Source: Gaiellasilicea sp037721555 (GTDB taxonomy: Bacteria > Actinomycetota > Thermoleophilia > Gaiellales > Gaiellaceae). From it: DNA of 64,000 nt. Positions 16,056 through 24,447 of this stretch are shown piece by piece. The stretch spans positions 69,464 through 133,463 of the forward strand of contig JBBJOI010000004.1 of the NCBI GenBank assembly GCA_037721555.1. Reading direction: 5' to 3'. Both the position numbers and the translations under genes were made by a program. The notes beneath the pieces were generated by a model. The model saw only the letters and a list, made by a program, of their open reading frames with translations, had not been told where the DNA came from and searched no databases. The first letter of the stretch is position 1. Each line of letters starts with the position of its first letter.

Positions 16056-16813
16056 CGCTCCAGTCGGCCGGGTCGAGCCGGCCCGACATCGCCGCGCTCG
16101 GACCGTGGTTTCACAACCTGCACCTGCCCGGCGCGATCGAGACCGCACCCGACCACCCGCTCGGCGACTTCCCCGCCTACAAGTGGCGTCAGATCGCACC
16201 CTGCCTGCCGGACGACCTGCACGGGTGGCATGCGCTCGACATCGGCTGCAACGCAGGCTTCTACTCGTTCGAACTCGCTCGGCGCGGCGCCAGTGTGGTC
16301 GGGATCGACAATGACGAGCACTACCTGCGCCAGGCGAGATGGGCTGCCGAGCGCTTGGAGCTCGAGGAGCTCGTCGAGTTCAGGCAGCAGCAGGTGTACG
16401 ACCTCGCGAGGAGCGAGGAGCGCTACGACCTCGTCCTGTTCATGGGCGTCCTCTATCACCTGCGGCATCCGCTCCTCGCGCTCGACCTCGTCGCCACGCG
16501 CACACGGCGGCTGCTCGTCCTCCAGACGCTCACGATGCCAGGGGACGACGCCGTCGAGCCGCCGGACGACCTCCCGATCGACGAGCGCGAACGGCTCCTC
16601 GGCTCCGGCTGGCCCGCGATGGCGTTCATCGAGAGGCGCCTCGCGGGCGACGCGACAAACTGGTGGGCACCGAATCGCGCGTGCGTGGAGGCAATGGCCC
16701 GTTCGGCGGGACTCGAACTCGTAGCGCGCCCGGGACACGAGATCGTCATCTGCCGGCCCACCGGGTTGCCGGCAGACGTCGTCGGCGAGCTCGAGGGCGC
16801 TTTCGGAAGCTAG
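16052..16813 (+). CDS. SAM-dependent methyltransferase, CmoB-like
   Basis: The 253-residue class I methyltransferase has motif I HALDIGCNAGFYSFELARRG, the acidic post-I residue in VVGIDND, and a VLFMGVLYHLRHP segment close to that of the tRNA-wobble enzyme CmoB. The N-terminal ALGPWFHNLHLPG also recalls CmoB. I believe it belongs to a family tied to this kind of glycosyltransferase cluster (TIGR04290, from memory). Given the context it probably methylates a sugar or glycoside rather than tRNA. It starts at GTG in a GTGA overlap and closes the operon; four bases separate its stop from the next, converging stop. Confidence 0.85.
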   Translation: MTLQSAGSSRPDIAALGPWFHNLHLPGAIETAPDHPLGDFPAYKWRQIAPCLPDDLHGWHALDIGCNAGFYSFELARRGASVVGIDNDEHYLRQARWAAERLELEELVEFRQQQVYDLARSEERYDLVLFMGVLYHLRHPLLALDLVATRTRRLLVLQTLTMPGDDAVEPPDDLPIDERERLLGSGWPAMAFIERRLAGDATNWWAPNRACVEAMARSAGLELVARPGHEIVICRPTGLPADVVGELEGAFGS

Positions 16814-16817
16814 GTTC

Positions 16818-16997
16818 CTAGAGCAGGTCGACAGCGTGCGTCAGCGGCGCATCGCAGGCCGGACACTCCTCGTCCCCGGCGGGCGCCTTCTCACCGCAGT
16901 TGGGACACATCACCTTAATGGGCAGGCTGCAGGAGGGGCAGAGATCCGCGTCCGACCCTTCGAGATCTTCGCCGCAGTTCGGACACGTCATGCTCAT
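16818..16997 (-). CDS. Double zinc-ribbon small protein
   Basis: The 59-residue protein contains two treble-clef-like zinc ribbons: CPNCGED ... CPSCSLP and CPNCGEK ... CPACDAP, eight cysteines in all. Such proteins are usually regulatory or structural; no partner is identified. Start at 16997 (MSM...) or at the second ATG 16991, which has GAGGG at a better distance. It converges on the methyltransferase gene and lies downstream of the MaoC gene on the same strand with a 32-base gap. Confidence 0.75.
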   Translation of the reverse strand: MSMTCPNCGEDLEGSDADLCPSCSLPIKVMCPNCGEKAPAGDEECPACDAPLTHAVDLL

Positions 16998-17029
16998 GGA
17001 CCCTCGATCGTGTCCGCGCGCTCGCGGGC

Positions 17030-17464
17030 TCAAACGAGGAAGCGGAAGAGCGCTTCGGCGACGCAGGCGGGCTTCTCCTGCCCTTCGCGCTCGATCGTCA
17101 CCGCGACCGTCGCCTGCTCGCCGCCCGCGACGGCGTCCACCGCGTCGAACCGAAAGCGACCCCGGATGCGGCTCGCGACGGGCACAGGCGAGGTGAACCG
17201 CACCCGATTGAGGCCGTAGTTCACCGTCAAGGAGTAGCCCGCGAGGTGCGGCATTGCCTCTTCAAAGAGCGGCACGACGAGAGACAGGGTCAGGAACCCG
17301 TGGGCGATCGTCGACCCGAACGGGCCTGCTGCCGCCCGCACCGGGTCGGTGTGGATCCACTGCGAGTCGTCCGTCGCCCGCGCGAAGAGATCGATCCGCG
17401 ACTGGTCGATCTCGCGCCACCCGGACGTCAGCTCTTGGCCAACCAGCTCTCCAAGCGTTGTCAT
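17030..17464 (-). CDS. MaoC-like (R)-hydratase/dehydratase
   Basis: The 144-residue hot-dog-fold protein carries the hydratase-2 motif ATDDSQWIHTDPVRAAAGPFG with the catalytic Asp/His pair, followed by IAHGFLTLSLV. It would hydrate or dehydrate an enoyl thioester. GGGGAG seven bases upstream of the ATG at 17464 sets the start. It lies 85 bases downstream of the KAS III-like gene on the same strand; the pair could act on the same acyl-thioester. Confidence 0.88.
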   Translation of the reverse strand: MTTLGELVGQELTSGWREIDQSRIDLFARATDDSQWIHTDPVRAAAGPFGSTIAHGFLTLSLVVPLFEEAMPHLAGYSLTVNYGLNRVRFTSPVPVASRIRGRFRFDAVDAVAGGEQATVAVTIEREGQEKPACVAEALFRFLV

Positions 17465-17549
17465 AAGACCACTCCCCGACGTTCCTGGCTCGTCGCTCGA
17501 GGTGCGCTGGCGATGGGAGCAGTATGGAGGCACGGCCCCGTGGCGGGCT

Positions 17550-18497
17550 TCACCACCGGAGTACCGACGCTGCCCAGGTGTAGCCCGTGCCGGCCGCGAG
17601 CAGCACCACGAGATCTCCCTCCTTCAGCTCGCCGGCCCTGGCGGCCCGATCGAGCGCGAGCAGCGGGTCGACGCCACTCATATGGCCGGTGTCGTCGAGG
17701 TAGGAGGCACGCGGCGAGCCGAGCGCGTCGACGATCGCGCCGTGCATCGAGCGCTTCATGTGGATGTTGCAGAGGAGCGCGATCTCGTCGGAGCCGGCGC
17801 CGCAGCTCGCGAGCGCGCCGCGCGCGGCCCGAACGAAGTTCGGGAGGCTGACCTCGTCGAGGCCGCCCTTCATCTGCGCCGGGTCGGCGACGTCGAGAAA
17901 GTGACGCCCGTCCGCCACCGATTCGGCCGAGGCCGGCTCGACCGAGCCGCCGGCCGGCACCTTCACCTGCAGGGAGAACGAGCCGTCCGTGATCGCGTAC
18001 GAGCCGCAGAGCTCATGGCCGCCGTCCCGCGTCAGCAGCCCGGCCACAGCCCCGTCGCCGAAGTTGAACATGAAGCGCGAGCGCTCGTTCGAGTAGTTCA
18101 GGAGGTACGACTCGCGGCAGGCGGCGACGAGGAGCACGTTGCGCAGCTGCGGCTCCGCGACGAGGAAGTTGCGCGCGAGCCTGAGCGCCACCGGCGTCCC
18201 GCACGAGACGTTCGCGTACTCGAGCGCATAGGCGCGATGGCAGCCGAGCCGGTGGGCGATCCACGGTGCCGCCTGCCACACCGGATAGTCCTTCCACATC
18301 GACCCGAAGTAGAGGACGACATCGATGTCGGCCGGGTCGAGGTCGTGTTGTCCAAGCAGGCGGGAAGCCGCTTCGACAGCCATGTCGCTGACGTGCTCGC
18401 CGGAGGCGGCGATGTGGCGGCGAGGATCGGTCTCAGGACTCCGACGGGGAAAGGTAGGTGCCTGCGAATCTCGACCACCTGAGCCGTCTTTCTTCAC
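17550..18497 (-). CDS. KAS III-like (FabH family) protein, N-terminally shortened
   Basis: The 315-residue protein is a thiolase-fold condensing enzyme related to 3-oxoacyl-ACP synthase III. NVSCGTPVALRLAR carries the active cysteine and CNIHMKRSMH the histidine. YLDDTGHMSGVD stands where canonical FabH has asparagine in GN, so the third residue is not typical. The domain is normal from HIAASGEHVSDMAVEAA onward, but about 45-60 residues expected before it are missing. The sequence just upstream reads TYLSPSES in one frame and VEIRRHLPF in another, suggesting a deletion with frame change. The GTG start at 18497 is therefore only a formal choice. It may be damaged, or may use a variant N-terminus. 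Confidence 0.7.
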   Translation of the reverse strand: MKKDGSGGRDSQAPTFPRRSPETDPRRHIAASGEHVSDMAVEAASRLLGQHDLDPADIDVVLYFGSMWKDYPVWQAAPWIAHRLGCHRAYALEYANVSCGTPVALRLARNFLVAEPQLRNVLLVAACRESYLLNYSNERSRFMFNFGDGAVAGLLTRDGGHELCGSYAITDGSFSLQVKVPAGGSVEPASAESVADGRHFLDVADPAQMKGGLDEVSLPNFVRAARGALASCGAGSDEIALLCNIHMKRSMHGAIVDALGSPRASYLDDTGHMSGVDPLLALDRAARAGELKEGDLVVLLAAGTGYTWAASVLRW

Positions 18498-18639
18498 ACT
18501 TTCGTCGTAGAGCTGCAACACCAACGTTGCCGGCCCGTGGTAGCGCCGCGAGACCGCGTCTCTGAGGTGGATCGCGCCCCCACCGCGCCCGAGGGCGGTT
18601 TTGGAACGGACGCGACACACTCTCGCGCAGGCGCGGCTG

Positions 18640-18808
18640 CTAGAGGCTTGATGTGAAACTCGGGTGCGTGCGGGGATGTGCCAGACGGAGCGGTTTTGCC
18701 GGGTCGGGCGCGGCGCGTAGTGGTGCTACGGGCAAGCCCGAGCCGGCGAAACCGCGCCGTGTCTGGCACACCAGCCGCGCGTGCGTGAGTTTCACATGGA
18801 GTCTCTAG
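18640..18808. repeat. CTAG-bounded 169-bp inverted element D
   Basis: The element runs from CTAG at 18640-18643 to CTAG at 18805-18808. Its two arms are nearly complementary for about 70 bases: the left arm has ATGTGAAACTC, GTGCCAGAC and CGGTTTTGCCGGGTCGGGC, and the right arm carries their complements with a few changes. The apex is CGTAG-TGGTG-CTACG at 18716-18730. It lies between the peptidase stop and the KAS III-like start on the minus strand. Length and ends match elements A and B. Confidence 0.75.
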
Positions 18809-18890
18809 CTCGCCGCGCGACCGCCTCTGAGACCGGAACGACGCGTGTAGACCTCCGACGGGCCGAGCGCATCTCCGGCGCGAGTACGCC

Positions 18891-20403
18891 TTAGGTCAGC
18901 TCGCGGAGGAGCGGTTCCGTATCGAGCGGGTCGAAGCCGAGCCTCGTCGCCATCTCCTCGCTCGTCGGCCGGGTGCCCTCGCGAAAGAGCTCCCGCAGGC
19001 GATCGCCCGTCTCCGGCCGGCGCCACCAGTCTTCCCCAACCTGCGCCACGAGCGACGAGCGCAGTTGCGCAGAGCGGATCCAGGCACGGAGATAGTCGGC
19101 AGAGTAGAAGCCGTCATCCATGTCCGTGAGGTAGTTCTCGCGGGGGTAGCGGAGCCCCGTTGCGGCCGTCAGCCGTTCCTCATAACCATCGAACGTGCCG
19201 CCGTCGTCGCCGAACCGGCCCCAGAAGTCGAGCTCGAACTGCAGCTTCGCGGTATACCGCCGGAAGAGGAGCGCCTCGAGGACGACCGTGGCCTCCGCGT
19301 TCTCTGCTGCCTGCTCGTCACTGAGGCCGAAGTGCTCCGCGTGCCAGGCGGGCTCCCGGCTGATCGCCTCGACGATGTAGGAGTAGATCTCGGTCAGCGC
19401 ATGGTCCCGGGAAATCCGGCGGAACGTGTACGGAAGGCTCGCGTCGCAGCCGGCGTAGTGGAGCGCATGGCCCGCCTCGTGCAGGAAAGCTTGGTAGTCG
19501 TGCAGTCCGCCCTGTGCACGGGTGATCAGGTGAACCACGCCGGGCGGGTCGGACGCGATCACGCACGCGCGCGGCGACTTCTGCGGACGGTCGTCCAGGT
19601 CGAGCCGGATTCCGTGGATGTTCTCGATGTCGAAGCCGAGCTGTCGGAGCGTCGCGACGCAGACAGGCACGCTCCGCTCCTTCGTGTAGACCTCCTCGAG
19701 AGGCGACAGGCGGCGCAGGTAGCTCGTGTGGTTCGAGCTCGGCACCGCCGCGCGCTCAGGGCCGAGCAGCCGCTCGAACCAGCGCTCGCGCAACGTGTTG
19801 TACGCGGAGGTCGACGCGCGGCTCGTCGCGTCCAGCACGCGCTCGAGGTCGTGCAGCGAGATGCCCTTCTCCGCAGCGTTCCGCTCGACCGGGTCGGCCA
19901 CCCCCGACAGCTCGCTCGCGAGCTCCTCGGACGTGCGTAGAAGCTCTCGCCGATCGTCGTTGAAGCTCACGTTCTCGGCGTTGTAGAGGTCTCCGAGCTC
20001 GTCGCGATCGCCGTAGGCCGGCAGGACGGCGAGTCTCGCCTGGGCCGCCCGGAGCGGCAGTTCCTCGCCCCGCCAACCGACCCGCGCCGCGAGAATCCGG
20101 TTCTCGAGCTCGTCCTCGCACGCGGCGACCTCCGCCGCGACGATTCCCCCTTCGCACGTCAGGCGCAGGCGCAGCAGGAGCTCCCGCTCGTCGGGGGGCT
20201 GCCGACGCCTCCGCGACACGCAGGCCCTCGAGCTGCTCGCGAGTGAAGAGATCGCGGTAGCGCTCGACGATCGCCGCCTGCTCGGACGTCTCCTTCTCGC
20301 CAACACGAACGGCCCTGCTCTCCTCGGACCGCTCGAACAGAAAGCGTGCGAGGCGCTCCTCGAACTCCGCCGGGGTGCGTGTCGTTCCGTGTGAAGCGCT
20401 CAA
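18891..20403 (-). pseudogene. HExxH metallopeptidase gene with one frameshift
   Basis: Read through one frameshift the gene would encode about 504 residues. The N-terminal part (MSASHGTTRTPAEFEERLARF ... LEGLRVAEAS, in separate blocks) is in the frame ending near 20200. The remainder (PPDERELLLRLRLTCEGG onward) is in another frame from 20198 to the stop. The break falls in a run of six G (plus strand 20193-20198); one base fewer would restore the frame. The catalytic motif FLHEAGHALHYAG and a downstream ALTEIYSYIVEAI glutamate identify a zinc gluzincin of the M2/M3/M32 type. It may be a sequencing error in a homopolymer or a genuine recent loss. It overlaps the response-regulator gene by four bases. 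Confidence 0.75.
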
Positions 20404-20789
20404 CGGCCGTTGAGACTACCCGAGCGCTGATCGCACACGGCAGCCGCAAGGTCTTCCAGTGCGAACGGCTTTCCCAGCACGCCGTGCACGCGCGCACGCA
20501 CCTGCGGGGTGATCTCGCTCGTGCCCGACAGCACCACGACCCGGACGGGAAGCTCGAGCGCCTCGATGTGGTCCAGGAGGTCGAGGCCGCTCTCCGTGCC
20601 GATGTGCATGTCGAGGAGGACGACATCGACGCCGCCCTCGCTGAGCCGCTCCCGCGCGTCGGCGACGGTGGCCGCCTCGTGCACGCCGTGACCCTCGAGC
20701 TCGAGGTTCACGCGGCAGAGGAAGCGCATCGACGGCTCGTCGTCGACGACGAGGACCGATCTCGGCGGCGCATCCATGAGCTCGCGCAT
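20400..20789 (-). CDS. Single-domain response regulator
   Basis: The 129-residue product is a receiver domain without output domain. VLVVDDEPSM holds the acidic pair, VVLLDMHIG the phospho-accepting aspartate, VVVLSGTS the switch threonine/serine and LGKPFAL the lysine. It is probably phosphorylated by an unlinked histidine kinase and acts by protein contact, like CheY or SpoF. No kinase is adjacent. An alternative ATG at 20777 removes four residues. It sits directly upstream of the peptidase gene with a four-base overlap and is divergent from the membrane protein at 20824. Confidence 0.88.
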   Translation of the reverse strand: MRELMDAPPRSVLVVDDEPSMRFLCRVNLELEGHGVHEAATVADARERLSEGGVDVVLLDMHIGTESGLDLLDHIEALELPVRVVVLSGTSEITPQVRARVHGVLGKPFALEDLAAAVCDQRSGSLNGR

Positions 20790-20823
20790 CGTAATGAGCC
20801 TTCGACGCTCTAGACTCGGTTCC

Positions 20824-21387
20824 TTGAACCCGCTCATTCGATCGGAAGCCACGGTGGGGTACGAGAGCGCGCTCGAACACTTGCGTTGCGAGCTCGTGCC
20901 CACGCTCCGCGCGCTCGAGCTCCTGGCCGCGGATCCCGGCGCGCACGACGAGCTGGAGGAGGAGCTCCCGCACCTTCAATACGCCTTGCACATCGCCGCG
21001 GAGCGCGCACTCGGGATCGAGCCGCTCGCCGGCCTCGAGGAGGCACACGAGGAGCTGCAGATCGCCCTCGCAATCGCACGTGAGGAGACCGCGCAGGTCA
21101 CGGAGATCGTGGAGGACGCAGGCCCGGCCGCAGCCGAGGCCTTCGTGTGGGAATGGCGTGGAGCGTTGTTCGGCGTCCGGCTCGCGCTTCAGCGCCTCGG
21201 TGCAATGAGGCCGGCGGCGCTACCTCAGCCGGCGGGTCGGGGCGCGGTGCTCCCCGTGTTCGTGCTCGTCCTTGGCGTCCTTGGCGTCCTCGGCGTTCTC
21301 GCCGGGGCGCTCGTCTCCCTCTGGCCGGTGTGGGCCGCAGGGCTCGTGCTCGTCACGATCAGCGCTGCCGGCTCGAACCGCCCGTAA
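20824..21387 (+). CDS. Hypothetical protein with two C-terminal membrane segments
   Basis: The 187-residue product has a cytoplasmic helical part of about 130 residues rich in glutamate, leucine and alanine, probably a helical bundle (LEHLRCELVPTLRALELLAAD, EELQIALAIAREETAQV). Two closely spaced membrane helices follow (VLPVFVLVLGVLGVLGVLAG and SLWPVWAAGLVLVTISAAG). No family recognised. TTG at 20824 is the formal start; a GTG at about 20854 is possible. It is divergent from the response regulator with 34 bases between, so the two could share a regulator. Confidence 0.6.
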   Translation: MNPLIRSEATVGYESALEHLRCELVPTLRALELLAADPGAHDELEEELPHLQYALHIAAERALGIEPLAGLEEAHEELQIALAIAREETAQVTEIVEDAGPAAAEAFVWEWRGALFGVRLALQRLGAMRPAALPQPAGRGAVLPVFVLVLGVLGVLGVLAGALVSLWPVWAAGLVLVTISAAGSNRP

Positions 21388-21419
21388 CGCCCGCGCGCGC
21401 TCGTTCGTTCCCTCTACAG

Positions 21420-21602
21420 GTGACGCACACGCATTCTCACGAGCACGACCGCATCCGAGCCTTCTCCGGCATCCGACTCGACCTCCCCGCTCCCTCGTCG
21501 AGCTTCCGCCGCCGCGCCTGGCTCGAGTTCCAGCGGGCGCTGAACCCGCTCGCGGCGCCGAAAGACCTCCCTAGGGAGCTGCGGCAGCAGCCCCCCGCCT
21601 GA
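21420..21602 (+). CDS. Possible small histidine-rich protein
   Basis: A GTG-initiated frame of 60 residues begins VTHTHSHEHDRIRAF and ends with a basic tail. The His-rich start could bind metal. It overlaps the 3' end of gltX on the other strand by about 30 bases and has only a weak AGG upstream. It could be spurious; support is modest codon plausibility and a fitting gap. Confidence 0.3.
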   Translation: MTHTHSHEHDRIRAFSGIRLDLPAPSSSFRRRAWLEFQRALNPLAAPKDLPRELRQQPPA

Positions 21603-22842
21603 GTCGCTCGAGCGACTCGTCACGACCCAGGAGCGCCAGGCTCTCGTACAGGCCCGGCGAGATCTTCGAGCCGGTGACAGCGACCCGGATCGGTTGAAAC
21701 GCCTGCCGAGGCTTCAGGCCCAGCCGCTCGCACAGCGCCTTCAAGGCTGCCTCGATCGGGCCGGTGTCGAAGGGCTCGACCGTTGCGAGCTCCTCGGCGG
21801 CCGCCTCGAGCACGTCGCGTTGCAGCAGCGATGGGTCTGGCTCGATGTCGCCGAACAGAAAGCCGGCGAACGCGGGGAACTCCCCCAGGCGCGCGATCTT
21901 CTCCTGGACGAGCGGCGCCGCCGAGCGGACGAGGGGTTCCGACCAGTCGTAGCCCTCCTGGCGGAGGAAGGTGAGCAGCCGCTCGCTATACGCCTCCGGC
22001 TCGAGCCCGCGCAGATAGACCCCGTTCATCCAGTCGAGCTTCGCGTAGTCGAACGTAGCCGGGCTCGAACCGACGCGCTCGAGCGAGAACCGCTCGATCA
22101 GCTCATCGCGGCCCATGATCGTCGTCTCGCCGTCCGGTGCCCAGCCGAGCAGCGCGAGGAAGTTCATCAGCGCCGGAGCGATGTAGCCGGCGGCGCGGAA
22201 CTCGTCCACGGAGACCGCTCCGTGCCGCTTCGAGAGTTTCTTGCCGTCCTCGCCGAACACGTTCGGCACATGAGCGTAGATCGGGATCTCCGATCCAAGA
22301 GCCTCCAGGATCAAGATCTGCTTCGGCGTGTTCGAGACATGGTCGTCGCCGCGGATCACGTGGGTGATGCGGTCGAGCCAGTCCTCCATCGGTGAGGCGA
22401 AGTTGTACGTAGGACGACCGTCGGAGCGGACGAGCACCACGTCTTCGAGCTGCTCATTGGGGAACTCGATCCGTCCCTTGACGGCATCCTCCCAACCTGT
22501 GACGCCTTCCTCGGGCATCCGGAAGCGGATCGCACCGTCATCCTCGTACGCCTTTCCCTCCTCGACGAGCCGTCGAGCCTCTGCCTGACAGCGCTCGATT
22601 CGATCGAGCTGGAAGGTGACGTCCCCGTCCCAGTCGATCCCGAGCCAGCGCAGCGAGCTCTGGATCTGGTCGACCGACTCGGCGACCTCCCGGCCCGTGT
22701 CGGTGTTCTCGATTCGCAGCAGGCAGTCCCCGCCGGATCCGCGCGCGAAGAGCCAGTTGAAGAGGAACGTGCGGACGCCGCCGATGTGGAGGAAGCCTGT
22801 CGGGCTCGGGGCCATGCGCACGCGAACGGCCGAGTCGCTCAT
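21571..22842 (-). CDS. gltX: Glutamyl-tRNA synthetase
   Basis: The 423-residue protein is a class Ic synthetase that charges tRNA-Glu (and tRNA-Gln where GatCAB is used). The HIGH motif appears as FLHIGGVRTFLFNW near residue 17 and KMSKS as KLSKRHG near 220. IRGDDHVSNTPKQ is the usual active-site helix. The C-terminal anticodon-binding domain is present but compact, which makes the protein shorter than the common 460-490 residues. The ATG at 22842 gives the expected VRVRMAPSPTG opening. It is divergent from the endonuclease IV gene with almost no space between starts. Confidence 0.96.
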   Translation of the reverse strand: MSDSAVRVRMAPSPTGFLHIGGVRTFLFNWLFARGSGGDCLLRIENTDTGREVAESVDQIQSSLRWLGIDWDGDVTFQLDRIERCQAEARRLVEEGKAYEDDGAIRFRMPEEGVTGWEDAVKGRIEFPNEQLEDVVLVRSDGRPTYNFASPMEDWLDRITHVIRGDDHVSNTPKQILILEALGSEIPIYAHVPNVFGEDGKKLSKRHGAVSVDEFRAAGYIAPALMNFLALLGWAPDGETTIMGRDELIERFSLERVGSSPATFDYAKLDWMNGVYLRGLEPEAYSERLLTFLRQEGYDWSEPLVRSAAPLVQEKIARLGEFPAFAGFLFGDIEPDPSLLQRDVLEAAAEELATVEPFDTGPIEAALKALCERLGLKPRQAFQPIRVAVTGSKISPGLYESLALLGRDESLERLRRGAAAAAP

Positions 22843-22858
22843 GCCGCTAGCGTATCGG

Positions 22859-23716
22859 GTGCTCTTCGGCGCCCACTGCGGTGGCGGGATCAAGCGAGCG
22901 CTCGAGCAGGCGATCGAGATCCGCGCCGACGCCGTGCAGCTCTTCGCCCAGAGCCCGCGGGCTTGGCGTTTTCCCGAGCACGCACCGGACGATCTCGCTC
23001 GCTTCCGGGCTCGCCGCGAGGAATCCGGGATCGCCTGCGTGCTCATCCATGCGCTCTACCTCTGCAACCTGGCGACGGCAGACGAGGTAATCCACCGCAA
23101 GAGTCGCGACACCATGCATTCGACCTTGGCTGCTGCGTGCGCGATCGGCGCGGATGGAGTCGTCTTCCACGTCGGCTCGCACCTCGGCGCCGGCTTCGAC
23201 AGCGGTCTCGAGCGCTGCGTCCCCGTCGTTCGCGAGGTACTCGAAGGCTGCTCCGACACGACGTGGCTGCTCATCGAGAACTCGGCGGGCGCCGGCGGCA
23301 CGATCGGCCGCTCTCTCGACGAGCTGGCGGCGCTCGTGGACGCGCTCGACCGTCACCCGCGGCTCGGCGTCTGCCTCGACTCGTGCCACCTCTACGTCTC
23401 CGGTGTCGACGTTGGCGATCCTGCGGCGGTCGCGGCCGGCCTCGACGAGTTCGAGTCGCGCATCGGGCTCGACCGGCTCCGCGCGCTGCACGTAAACGAC
23501 GCGGCCGCCCCACGCGGATCGAACCGAGATCGCCATGCGAACGTGCTAGAGGGCGAGCTCGGCGAACGGCTCGGCGCCTTCATCGCAGACCCGCGGGTGC
23601 AGGCGCTTCCCGCAGTGATGGAGACGCCTGGCCCGGAAGGACACGGCCCGGACGCGGCCGAGGTGCAGAAGCTGCGCGACCTGCACAAACGGTGGACACG
23701 GAAGCGACGCCGGTAG
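22859..23716 (+). CDS. nfo: Deoxyribonuclease IV (AP endonuclease, EndoIV family)
   Basis: This 285-residue TIM barrel is an EndoIV-type AP endonuclease that cuts abasic sites in base-excision repair using a trinuclear zinc cluster. Ligand-bearing segments are visible: VLFGAHCGGGI, VVFHVGSHLG, LLIENSAG, GVCLDSCHLYVSGVD, LHVNDA, NRDRHANVLEGE and VMETPG. I chose the GTG at 22859 because family members begin at this point; an ATG at 22841 would overlap the gltX start. The GSNRDRHAN stretch replaces the usual GSRRDRHA. Confidence 0.92.
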   Translation: MLFGAHCGGGIKRALEQAIEIRADAVQLFAQSPRAWRFPEHAPDDLARFRARREESGIACVLIHALYLCNLATADEVIHRKSRDTMHSTLAAACAIGADGVVFHVGSHLGAGFDSGLERCVPVVREVLEGCSDTTWLLIENSAGAGGTIGRSLDELAALVDALDRHPRLGVCLDSCHLYVSGVDVGDPAAVAAGLDEFESRIGLDRLRALHVNDAAAPRGSNRDRHANVLEGELGERLGAFIADPRVQALPAVMETPGPEGHGPDAAEVQKLRDLHKRWTRKRRR

Positions 23717-23722
23717 CCACGA

Positions 23723-24310
23723 ATGGGCGCGCTCGAGCGGCAGAGGCAGCTGCAGAGAGAAGCCGCAGCGGTTCTTGCCGACCTCGACGTGCTGCCGCGC
23801 CTCCGGGAGTTTGGACACCCTGTGCAGGTCGGTAGCGTGGCGCTCGGGCTGATGGTCGCCAGGGACATCGACCTGACCGTGCTCTGCCCTGCGCTCGACA
23901 CGTCCGCGATCTTCGGCGCGGCCGCGGCACTCGCGTCGCATCCGCGCGTCCGCGAGCTCCTGCTCCGCGACGACACCGGCAGCTGGAACATCGACCCGGA
24001 CTATCCCGACGGCATCCTCTGGCGCCCGCGCTACCGGAGCGTGGCCGGCGACGAGTGGACACTCGACATCTGGTTCATCCACGAGGACAGCCGGCAGTTC
24101 GACCTCGTCCATCTCGAGTCGCTGCCGCCGCGGCTGACCGACGAGAAGCGGCTCGCGATCCTGCGCATCAAGGAGGCGTGCCTCGGGCGTCCGTGGTACA
24201 GCAGCTACGGCATCTACGTCGCAGTTCTCGATCACGGCGTGCGCACGCCGGAGGGGTTCCGCACCTACGTGGAGGGTGGCAGTACACCCGTCCGTAAGTT
24301 CGGTGCGTGA
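23723..24310 (+). CDS. Nucleotidyltransferase-like protein
   Basis: The 195-residue protein has VQVGSVALGLMVARDIDLTV, a GS-x-D-x-D-like nucleotidyltransferase signature, followed by WTLDIWFI that could hold the third acidic residue. Homologues are probably aminoglycoside-type or MNT-type transferases, but no substrate can be named. It lies six bases behind the endonuclease gene, so may be co-transcribed. Its last ten codons and its TGA stop (24308-24310) lie inside repeat element A. The natural C-terminus may therefore have been replaced by the element. Confidence 0.65.
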   Translation: MGALERQRQLQREAAAVLADLDVLPRLREFGHPVQVGSVALGLMVARDIDLTVLCPALDTSAIFGAAAALASHPRVRELLLRDDTGSWNIDPDYPDGILWRPRYRSVAGDEWTLDIWFIHEDSRQFDLVHLESLPPRLTDEKRLAILRIKEACLGRPWYSSYGIYVAVLDHGVRTPEGFRTYVEGGSTPVRKFGA

Positions 24311-24447
24311 TCCGGGGGATGGATCGTCGTTCGTGGCGAAGGACGCAGGGAGTCCCGATAGTGGTTCTATCGGGACGACCGAGGACGCAGCCACGGGCGG
24401 CGAGACGCCGCCGGGCGCGTGCCTCAACTTGCGGACGGGTGCACTAG
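24279..24447. repeat. CTAG-bounded 169-bp element A
   Basis: The element is over 85 % identical to element B in its core. The outer arms pair: ACACCCGTCCGTAAGTT on the left and AACTTGCGGACGGGTGC on the right. Its inner hairpin is GTCCCGATAG-TGGTT-CTATCGGGAC at 24352-24376, followed by CGACCGAGGACGCAGCCA and a second hairpin, CGGCGAGACGCCG. The right end is CTAG (24444-24447); the left has decayed to GCAG. It separates two converging genes and provides the stop codon of both. Confidence 0.85.

Noticed and set aside
16808..16822. Two CTAG tetramers between the methyltransferase and zinc-ribbon genes
   Set aside because: They are only about 10 bases apart and each is simply part of a TAG stop; no element lies between them.
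24330..24420. Elements A and B as c-di-GMP or c-di-AMP riboswitches
   Set aside because: The GGACGCAG and GACGCAGCCACGGG stretches recall parts of such aptamers, but other conserved parts are missing. Copies lie downstream of genes in both orientations, not in 5' leaders.
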